NCBI GenBank assembly: GCA_037176885.1
Contig: JAWWNJ010000056.1
Location: 930,001-994,000 of the forward strand
Length of the DNA stretch: 64,000 nt
Reading direction: 5' to 3'
Origin: Favolaschia claudopus
Lineage: Eukaryota; Basidiomycota; Agaricomycetes; Agaricales; Mycenaceae
Under the pieces are notes generated by a model, which was not told the DNA's origin, did not search any database, and was given only the letters and a program-made list of their open reading frames with translations. The number at the start of each line of letters is the position of its first letter. Position 1 is the first letter of the stretch. Shown piece after piece: positions 55,945-64,000 of this stretch. Made by a program: the position numbers and the translations under genes.

Positions 55945-57512
55945 TCTACGTAATTGATCCGCCCCAAAATCCGCGGGTTTGGGATGACAAGCTTTAGTTC
56001 CGCCAACCGCGTCGCTGCCTGGCGCGGCTCTTTCCAAGTCAACCAACCCCCTTCGGCAGCAAGTTCTGGAGTATCATCTGCTAGGATCTTTACGTCTCTC
56101 TGCACTTAAGCGAATGTAATTGTATGTGCGATTTACGGTGCGCTCCACCTCAGCCACCGTCACACCGCGTTGAACATTAGTGAGTCGTTTTGTCTTCTTC
56201 TTGTTTGATGCGTTGTTTGCTCACTATTCCCCGTTTTCTTCTTCCTATGCAGTGTGATGTAACAAGGTCTTGATGATTTTACACTACTCTCCTCCCTCCC
56301 ACCATCCTGTCTGCCGGTCGGCGTTCCGTTAACCTCCTGGCGAACGTCTCCGTACTGCTACACTGCGATCTCAAACTCAACGTTCTGGATATCTTTCGGA
56401 GGTCTTCGCATCTATCCATGCTTTAAACGGTGATAATATCCTCCAGATTCTACTGCGCGGCGTTTCTTCACCGGTCAACACAGGAAAAATCTGTGAGTCT
56501 TCGAGTCTTTTTTCTCTGGGCTAATAATCACTAATTCTCATCCTTCGCTTCTGTCCAGTGGGTCGCAAATTCTGTACTCGTTCAGTTTATGGTAAGTATG
56601 CCGTCAACATCTACTTTCGCATTCGAATACTCATTCTATTTTCACTACGTTTCATAGCATTTCCCGTCACTTCTTTTCAATCTACTCTCGTTTGCTATTC
56701 CCGCTCTCGCTTGCCGTCCCCGCCCTTTGCGCCACCTGCCCACCTAATCGTCCGGGTGAGCCGGTTCGTCTCTGCATTTCATGTCGCTTTCCTCGCCTGA
56801 TCGCCTGTGCAGGGTCTTGCGCATTGGTCGCACATGCTGATTCCGTCAGCGCCTTAGCAGCCAATTAAGCAGTACGTGTTTTTTTTTTTTTTTACTGCGA
56901 TGGTGTACTGATGTATTTCGTAGCATTTGCCGTCCGTCGGTTTTCGTTGCCGATATACAGCACCGGACCACCGCTTCGCATCCGGCGTCTGCTGTATTTC
57001 CTTGGTCTGCATGCAATCTTGGGACTGGTTTTGGTGTAGCTGGGCAGTGGGGTGTTTTGGTAGCATACGAATGTATCGTATTAGGGCGGAATAAATCAAT
57101 CGGGTTTTTATTTTATAAATAGCATTGACAGCCTCGACGGATCTCGTTGGACTGACTGGACAGCGCTCGATCCACCTCAAAATATCGGCGAGGTAGAACG
57201 AGGTCAGTCCGGATTTCCGAGGTAGAACGAGGAAGGCTGATTTTCTCGATTCACCTCTTTCCATCTCGGTCTATCTAGCTGGGATACTCACTGGGCCTCA
57301 TCTTTGTGCGGGTCTGTCTGAGTCTTTATGCGTATCCGGGCCATGTGTCCGTCTCTCTAGGTTATCACATCGGGGTTTGGAACAGATTCGGAATTGGGAA
57401 TGATGGCATCCTTTTGAAAACGCTATTTCCCGCCGTTGCTCATGTTCATATCTTATGCATGCAGAGCATCAGGACCGAGAGAGGCATGTGCAGAGGAATT
57501 TGGTCCAGCCTT
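55945..57512. other. No supported gene
   Basis: Possible exon pieces with good splice signals (for example gtgagt at 56491 and an acceptor cag at 56558) do not add up to a recognisable protein. A T-run lies at 56879-56894. Confidence 0.35.
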
Positions 57513-57911
57513 TTAAGGGAGCGCTATTAGCCGATAGCTATCTGGGTTTTCACGAGGCTTGAGTCGCTTCAATATGCCAATTAGAGCAGAGATTAGCCAG
57601 ATTGTTGGAGCACCTCTTTCTTCGACACATTTGTTCAGTAAAAGGACTAGGTCCTCGTTGGGAATTTGCAGAAATTCCACGTAGGAGACATCATCCTCCC
57701 CGGGTGAGCTATCTAAGGAATGCTTTCGAACATGATCCTTGAGTCTTCCAATGTCATCCTCCGTCCATTTTTCGGAGAAGAAGCTTTCCGGAGTCTCATC
57801 CTCAGTTCTATCTGGTATCAACCCCACTGTGGTTGCAGAACCCCCTGAATTTCCCATAGCCGGACCATGAATTCCACAATTCACGGGATTATCTAGTGAA
57901 TTCAGATTCAT
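57513..57911 (-). pseudogene. LINE-type reverse transcriptase fragment
   Basis: Reads FFSEKWTEDDIGRLKDHV, SLDSSPGEDDVSYVEFLQIP, LLLNKCVEERGAPTIWL and LIGILKRLKPRENPDSYRLI, the conserved entry into the reverse transcriptase domain of non-LTR elements. It stops just after RLIAL, so the palm with its FADD-type catalytic residues is missing. LINE copies normally lack the 5' part; this one lacks the 3' part, so it is a rearranged piece. Confidence 0.7.
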
Positions 57912-58969
57912 GGGGTTGTAACTTCACGTAGCTGATTCACACAAATATATTAGGCCATTATGAACTAAGTGAATTTCACTTGAAAATCGAATGAATCCAT
58001 ATGTGTGAAAACTACTCAAAAAATACATTCCTGGCTTCCTGGCGGCTCTTTGAAATTCACTTGTGAACCTCATGAAATTCATGGAGTTCAAGTTGCCCGG
58101 AACACGGTACATGGTTCTGGTCACCAGTACTGGTTGTGTTCCTAATACAGTAACATAGTCAATTTAAGTAGTTCAAGTAACTTAGCTTAGTTCGGCGAAG
58201 ACTTGTAGTAACATATTCAATAAGTACCTCATTACAGACCGAAAGCACCTAAGTAGTCACCGCTACCTTTGTACAGAAATTGATGGCTCATTGATCTCAT
58301 CAGGGAAAAATCTGATTTTTTAATCCTCTTGCAGAAATGCTCCATTTCATGGTAGCTACAATTTGGCAAGAGGAATTGAGCTCAGAATAAAAACTGGGCG
58401 AGATAAATACTTTACCTTCGACCGAATTGGCCACCCCAAACAAAATGCCTCAGGCGAGGCCTTACGAGGGGTGGAATACCACTGGAATGGTTTTTCCCGC
58501 GCTGCGCGCGCTAAATCCTTCCAAAAGAGCTCTAAATTTGAGCCAAAATCTGCGAATTTAGGGGGTCTATCAGCCAAAAAATTTCCGCGGCCAGATTGGC
58601 CGCTGTACAAAACTAGCGGTGACTTAGTGAGCGGCACCATAGGGAAGTCAAGGGGTTGCGGGCCGGACAAGCCGGCACACCGGCTAGGGAGGGTGGGTCG
58701 GCCGAGAGGCCGGATAAAAAAAAATAATGACTTGTTATGTTTTGCCCTCAAATGGGCTCTGGGGGGTGTAAAATGAGGTGAAGGTGATACAAGCACTGTG
58801 TATGGTGGGTTAGACCCTTGAAAAGTGATTTAGCAGGCCATATTGGGACGTTACGTAACGCTTACATGGTAGGGTGGGTCCCGCCAAACAGCCACTAAAA
58901 TAAAAAACAGGTCGAGGTGTTTTATTTTGTTTTTCGCAACCCCTTGAGGGAAGTAAGCCTGACTGATTC
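57912..58969. other. No supported gene
   Basis: Overlapping open frames on both strands at 58356-58796 probably reflect composition. Short palindromes around 58101-58142 (ggaacac ... gtgttcc). Confidence 0.4.
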
Positions 58970-59882
58970 GTTGCAGACAGCATCGTTCTCTTCTTGGCAA
59001 TTTCGTCGAGGAGCACCCACAAGGCCATATATTCTTGTCCTCCGATACCGAAGACGAGCCTTCACTGTGCAGTCAAAGTATCATGAAATTCCTCATGTTT
59101 TTCACGACGATTCATTAGAAAGTTCACGATGAATTGTCACGAAATTCATGATGCACTCTTGAAATTCACGACGCAACATCATGAAAGTGCATCGTGAAAT
59201 TCATTACGGTTATGGGAACATTCATGACGTTATTTTCATGATGTTTTGTTGTGGATTCATAACGATAACATCATGATTTTGGCAGTGAAAAGGAGCAAAA
59301 AGTCGAAAGGAATATATCGACACCAGACAGACTCGAACACACGACCTCAAGCTGCACTGTCAAAGGCAGCCGGAGGCATACATCCAAGTCAGCCAAGATG
59401 GAATTATTAAGAGTAGCATGTTACACCATATATGCAGCTACATCGAGTGAATCCGACTACTGAACTTCGACAGTCTTGCATGATGAAATTCATGATGTTT
59501 TGTCATGAATTTATATGCTCATCACCTAATGTAAAAATGAGTTTCTGAGCATCGTGAAAGGCATCTTGAATTTCATGATGTGGTTCATGACAAAACATCA
59601 GGAATCTTGAAATTCCTCATTATTGTTTTGAATTTCATGACGAATACTTCGCACAGTGCTTGGGATGAAGGCTCATCTTGGGAGGAGGTTCAAAACCATC
59701 TGGATGACATTGGACCTCAAGACTCCGGTGTTTCTGAGGCATTGAATCTCGATGCTCTACCGTCCCTGTATGAGTCCTCCGCAGCGACTTCCCAAACAAG
59801 CTGGGAGGATATTGTCGAGAAAGTTAGCGCCCTTGAAGACGTCGATGGCCAAATCATGGTCATTTATGCCTCGTTGAGTTGA
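58970..59882 (+). pseudogene. Exon fragment split by a CACTG-type element
   Basis: Possible exon from 58979 reads LLGNFVEEHPQGHIF, LSSDTEDEP up to 59062, and continues after the element as WDEGSSWEEVQNHLDDIG ... SQTSWEDIVEKVSALED to a stop at 59882. Removing the element and one CTT restores the frame. Acidic, of unknown family. Confidence 0.4.
59063..59658 (-). mobile_element. Complete 596-bp CACTG-type element with tRNA-like core
   Basis: The ends CACTGTGC..AAGTAT and complement extend about 28 bp with an indel. The 3-bp duplication CTT (59060-59062, 59659-59661) and many subterminal catgat motifs fit the CACTA/EnSpm style. The minus strand has a good A-box (tggctgacttgg, 59384-59395) and B-box (gtgttcgagtctg, 59328-59340), spaced as in a class II tRNA. 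No ORF. Confidence 0.75.
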
Positions 59883-59973
59883 GGAACTAGTAAACTGACC
59901 GCTAACTGACTCTTCTGGATAGTGCTGGAGGGTGGTACAAAGACCCCATGCAGGTGGCAAAGGATAGGTTCCC

Positions 59974-60363
59974 TCAAAAGGTCGGGCCGCATCCTCTTAG
60001 TGATTTCTTGTACTCATTGGATCGCAGTTGATTGAGTTTCTCCTCCTCCATGCAAAATGGGCCGAAAAGTCTTTTTGAGGCCTCCACTATGTAGCCTTCC
60101 CAGTTGATTGTCTCTCCACACTCATGGATTGTATTATGTGGAGGCAGCCATATCTTTTGACAGTCGGGGAATATAACCCGTGGGACGATACCCCCTCTAT
60201 GAGTACAGTAATGATTTCCTAACATTGTCATCAACTTGTTGTGCCGGACCCACGGCAAATTTGCGGCAAATCTAGTCCGTTTTTTGTGGAAAGGGGAATA
60301 AGGAGTACAACCCCATTTTCTCCCCTTTCCCAATGTATCTGTGTTGTGATTCGGCTGTTTCAC
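59974..60363 (-). other. 129-codon open frame, unknown
   Basis: Reads LPWVRHNKLMTMLGNHY and WEGYIVEASKRLFGPFCMEE. Composition is protein-like, but I recognise nothing. It may be part of the gene fragment preceding it on the other strand, or of a transposon. Confidence 0.25.
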
Positions 60364-60499
60364 AGTAGCTTGGGCACTCGACTGTTAGGTCTTGGGTTAC
60401 AATCCACTGGAGCTTTAGGCTTCAGTGGTCCTGTATTTATACTACGAATATTATCTAGAACTATCTACGCTACAGGAGAATGATCCGTAAGTCGTGAGT

Positions 60500-60657
60500 G
60501 TTGGAAGGACTAAACATTAGACTATTTGCGCGAATAGTCTAATGGTTAGTCCTTCCAACAAAATATGGACAAACCCTTATCTGATGGGTCAGCAACGAAG
60601 CCGCCGTCCTTCCAACAAAATATCGCGCGAATAGTCTAATGGTTAGTCCTTCCAAAT
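60500..60657. repeat. tRNA 5'-half inverted and repeated
   Basis: A near-perfect palindrome (60500-60559) is built from gcgcgaatagtctaatggtt followed by agtccttcc. That unit recurs at about 60624-60656. tagtctaatggttagtcc is an A-box/D-arm as in tRNA-Asp or Glu types. No 3' half is present, so this is not a functional tRNA. Confidence 0.55.
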
Positions 60658-60739
60658 TTTTTGGGGTGGCATCTTGAACTGTTAGCCAGTCACTTCATAT
60701 TTCATGTCAACATTGCAGAACCTCAGACGCAAATTGGAC

Positions 60740-61147
60740 CTACGAAGAGGGGCTTGTAGCTGGAATGAGAAAGACACGAAGTGTTTGTCCGCCAGCCAAC
60801 AATTCCGTCGACCAGAGAATGTGTTCGTGGTCCATAGGATATGAGAAAATTTCTTGGCCGGTGCCAACGTGATATATTTTTAACGAGTTGACGTTGCATA
60901 TCCGAGCATATTGACCTCCTCCGAAAAGATGCAGATCAACAATTTCTGAAACTTCGAGGAAGGTCAATTGACGTTCCGGTCGATTGGGGGGGAAACTGGA
61001 TAGCCAAAAGGCAGGACCCGCAACCCCTCTTTGAACCAACAGGATCAACGCGTCAGTTGAGATATTGAGGCGGTCGATAGGGGGAAGGTCAAGTAAACCG
61101 TTGAACGCAAGATTGTCCAAGATCTTCAGCCACAGCTGTTTTGTCAT
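60740..61147 (-). pseudogene. F-box-like protein fragment
   Basis: Reads KALRVSAMTKQLWLKIL, LDLPPIDRLNISTDALILL, GVAGPAFWLSSFPPNRPER, LHLFGGGQYARICNVNSLKI and TGQEIFSYPMDHEHILWS. In basidiomycete F-box proteins the VS..LW.. segment ends the F-box, and the GP..W / LPGG.Y motifs open a propeller-like region. Both ends are missing: the N terminus at an acceptor-like tacttag near 61175, the C terminus shifted in frame near 60745 and cut by the tRNA-like repeats. Confidence 0.5.
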
Positions 61148-61480
61148 AGCACTTACTCGGAGTGCTTTGCTTGCCTAAGTACCAATGAGAGTTAGCGGCC
61201 GGTAGAAAAAATGGAAAGCACTGAAACCCTTGAAAATGAAAGGGTAGCATGGACACCACAAAGCGCTAACACTTGGATGACAATATCTGGAGTAAGATCT
61301 TCTAGGGTTGCGACCACTAGCATAGCTCGGAAAAAAACGAATCAGATAGACGAGGAAATAGATCAGGTGATCTCCCGTGGTGGTCTCTTTCAAGAGGTGA
61401 GCGATCATAGCCGATCAGACACAGGGCTCTTTGACAACCCCCCAAAAAAGGACAATCGATAGAGAATCCAAAGTTATCTA

Positions 61481-61745
61481 CTGTAGTATTACGTTCAATT
61501 CGTAAGCCGGTTTTGGGTGTGACACCCCTTACGAATTTACCCTTTCGTAAGGGGGCCTTGGGACACTGTGACTTACGAAAAATTTTCGTTTTTTACCCCC
61601 TTTTTAGGCCTGAAATCGCACCAAATTCCATGTCACAGGGAGGAACCTTTCGTAGGACCCCTTTGTGACGCTGTGACTTGCGAAAATTTTCGTAGGATTT
61701 CGGGTCTGTGACCTGTGACCCTACGAATTGAACGTAATACTACAG
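61481..61745. mobile_element. 265-bp TA-flanked MITE
   Basis: Inverted ends CTGTAGTATTACGTTCAATT, 24 bp, flanked by TA. Confidence 0.9.
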
Positions 61746-61772
61746 TATCCCTCATAAGGGAAGTTCCGACAC

Positions 61773-61798
61773 TTTTTTTTTTTTTTTTTTTTTTTTTT
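61773..61798 (+). repeat. 26-base T run
   Basis: Simple homopolymer 27 bp after the MITE. It could be the reverse complement of a retroposed poly(A) tail, but no body is recognisable. Confidence 0.85.
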
Positions 61799-62304
61799 CA
61801 CTTTTACAACTTTTTTTCGCGAACTCGGAGTACTATTTCGACCACTTGTTCACATAACGGGTAACGGTGCCCTGTGAACGTGAACTGAACAAAACTGGTC
61901 GCCGTAACGGTCACGGTCGGTCAATGAACACCCTATTCTTTGGAGCCGCCAAATGCACTCAAACCGAGTTTTAATTTACAGTAAAACTACAGAAAAATTT
62001 CGCAAAAGGTATGAAAAAATTATCTAATGCTCCTCCCACGCAGGCCCAAGGTAGCGCGTCGCCGGGATCTGTTTTGCGCTGACCCCGATTGAAAGATACG
62101 GCGATTTAGAAGCGCGTCCTCAAGGGCCTGAGGTATCAAGAAAAGCTACAAGTATTATTTCTTCACGGCTGCTGGAACAGTGGCTAGCACTTTGTCCTGA
62201 CCAATACAGTCGGAGATTTTGGGAGTGTTGTCGGAGTCCATGGTATGGATGGAAGAGGGAAGAAAGTCAATTTGATTCCCATCTGCTTTTATCATACATA
62301 ATTA

Positions 62305-62633
62305 GACAGCTTGTGCCACAGCCGCACGCGGCTTTTGGCACTTGTGCAAAGCCGCACAGTTTTGATTGAGTTTTTATGGTAATTTCCCAGTTCAAGTTCA
62401 GAACTTTCGATGTCTAGGGGGCAGAGAGTAGCTATTTAACATTTCTAAAAAGAAATTGCGCCGAAATACTCACGAATAGCGTCTACAAAGCCTTGAACCT
62501 TCAACAACTTTCGAACGCGAAGCCATCGCAGCGGCTCCACTACTCTCACGGCCCCACTTTCCCGCGGCTTTGCACAAGTGCCAAAAAGCCGCATGAGCCG
62601 CATGCGGCCCGTGCGGCTGTGGCACAAGCTGTC
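62305..62633. mobile_element. 329-bp TA-flanked MITE
   Basis: Inverted ends GACAGCTTGTGCCACAGCCG, with similarity over about 50 bp and GC-rich gccgc repeats inside. Flanked by TA. Confidence 0.88.
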
Positions 62634-63445
62634 TATTCACAAATACAGGCGGCCGTTCCTGACTTCATTCACAAAATCCTGGTCAGTTTCTCATCGCCAG
62701 ATAAATTTCGAACTACTAGGCGAGTCTGAAGTTCACAAAACGGAAAAATCGGAGCCTAATCAAAGCCTAATAAATCATCCCCTGGCCACTTGCTCCTCGC
62801 GTAGTGAGTTAGTGTGAATTTAGCGACGGAAAAGTCCACAGTCGTCACAAAACACATCTCATAAAGAATTCTTCCACTTTTGTAACTTAGATAGAAACAC
62901 CGTTGGCAAGCGCAAATTAATGACAGAGCACGGTGAATTCCGTCACTTTCCCGAATAAATTTCTGACCGATACCCAATCGGAACAGACCGAGTATTTAAG
63001 TTACAAGCGATGATAAATTGTCTTTTGGCGTAGTTTTCCGACCATTGTGCTGGGTGTCCGGAAGGGGAAAACGACGAAAAAAGAAATGAAAAAGAGGGAA
63101 GAAGGGAGAGTTTCAGAGGCTGACTTCGCGGTCATTTCTTAATAATTCAAGTCATAATGATTTTATTTTCTCCCTCTGCAATGAGAAACATGGAAGTGAT
63201 GTTCATTTCAGAGTATAGAGTACATCAAGTGCTGAGAGAATGATAAAAGGAAATTAAATAAAGTGGCAGCGTTACCGCAACCCAGAGCCTAGAAACGCGT
63301 CGAAAATCACCGGGAAGATACCGCAGTTCAGAGGAAGCTTGACGGAGCTTGATTTGAGCTCGATGACGCGTCGTCCGATGCTTTGTGCAGTGAGGTTGCT
63401 GGAAGGGAAGCAGGCATGTCAAAATCTGAGTTAATTAGAGCCAGA
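62634..63445. other. No supported gene
   Basis: Short frames only. Purine-rich at 63060-63110. Confidence 0.4.
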
Positions 63446-63655
63446 CAGCAAGTGCACGCACCTAAAAGCTCTCATATAGACCCCTCCTTCACTTTCGGCA
63501 CGTCTTGAGCCTTCCAGCTCCACCAATCTTGCCAGTATTAGCCAATTTTCCAGCAAGTGCACGCACCTAAAAGCTCTCATATAGACCCCTCCTTCACTTT
63601 CGGCACGTCTTGAGCCTTCCAGCTCCACCAATCTTGCCAGTATTAGCCAATTTTC
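63446..63655. repeat. Perfect 105-bp tandem duplication
   Basis: Units 63446-63550 and 63551-63655 are identical. Being a multiple of three, they keep a minus-strand frame open, with the 35-residue unit starting ENWLILARLVELEGS. It is uncertain whether that frame (63431-63751) is a gene. Confidence 0.92.
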
Positions 63656-64000
63656 AGCGGTAGGCTCATGGTGTATTGTTGAACAAATTCCGGGCTCAAA
63701 GGGATACAGAAAGCAAGGATAATGGAGGTAGTAGAGCTGCAGAGGAAGCAAGAGTGGTGGGCAACATTAAGGAGGGCCAGAGCTAGTGAATTGGGGCGGG
63801 TGGTGAAGGGTAGATGAAGGGAACGGTTATGTGCTGCTATGTGTGACGTTACAGTCAAATCACACTTAACAGCCCCACACCGCGATTCCCTTGCAATACC
63901 GTTCACAAGGATAGATTTTGGGATTTTTTGGAGACAGAACTATTCAAAGAGACATTGTCAGTGCTCTGAATGAATTTGGGAAATTTTCTGAGTCCACGAG
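63656..64000. other. No supported gene
   Basis: The end of the window holds no feature I can name. Confidence 0.4.

Noticed and set aside
58356..58796. Overlapping antisense ORFs of 146 and 137 codons
   Set aside because: Mutually overlapping and GC-biased; neither shows a motif.
61773..61798. Poly(A) tail of a retroposed gene on the minus strand
   Set aside because: No coding or SINE body next to the T-run and no flanking duplication.

Overview
The window is gene-poor, transposon-rich chromosomal DNA of a filamentous fungus, most likely an agaricomycete basidiomycete. Genes are split by many introns of about 45-60 nt. The recognisable protein families are typical of that group: a Ulp1-like protease linked to transposons, a large zinc-finger transposase-type gene, hAT, Tc1, MULE, copia and gypsy elements, an NLR-type WD40 protein and an F-box-like protein. 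I see no bacterial-style operons, rRNA or intact tRNA genes. Function names rest on motifs and remembered family patterns, because no search could be run.

0-14.9 kb: fragments of a MULE-like and another transposase, then a complete 3,600-bp DNA transposon (5970-9569). It has terminal inverted repeats, an 8-bp target duplication and an empty copy of its own insertion site at 19568-19575. It is followed by a gag-only gypsy-type element (10119-14916) invaded by several MITEs.

14.9-26 kb: a SAP-domain gene carrying three MITEs; a convergent tyrosine-recombinase-like gene fragment with a 731-bp MITE in an intron; an LTR-type repeat; a KH-like ORF; and an eleven-exon transposase-type gene (21578-25902) that is nearly intact but has a stop codon where a conserved glutamate is expected.

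26-36 kb: the least damaged part. A 183-aa gene (minus strand) is split by a gag-only copia element, and removing the element restores the reading frame exactly. It is divergent from an intact six-exon 426-aa gene (29516-31045). A full-length hAT transposon follows (31211-35455).

36-64 kb: a very young LTR element with identical LTRs, two decayed Tc1 transposases (one with nested MITEs), a copia reverse transcriptase fragment, an NLR-type WD40 remnant, many MITEs flanked by TA dinucleotides, a LINE fragment and an F-box-like fragment. The last 3 kb hold no gene I can support.

Overall, the genes do not form a pathway. The window is a record of nested transposition. Its value is that many insertions can be dated and delimited from empty sites, LTR pairs and exact target-site duplications inside the window itself.
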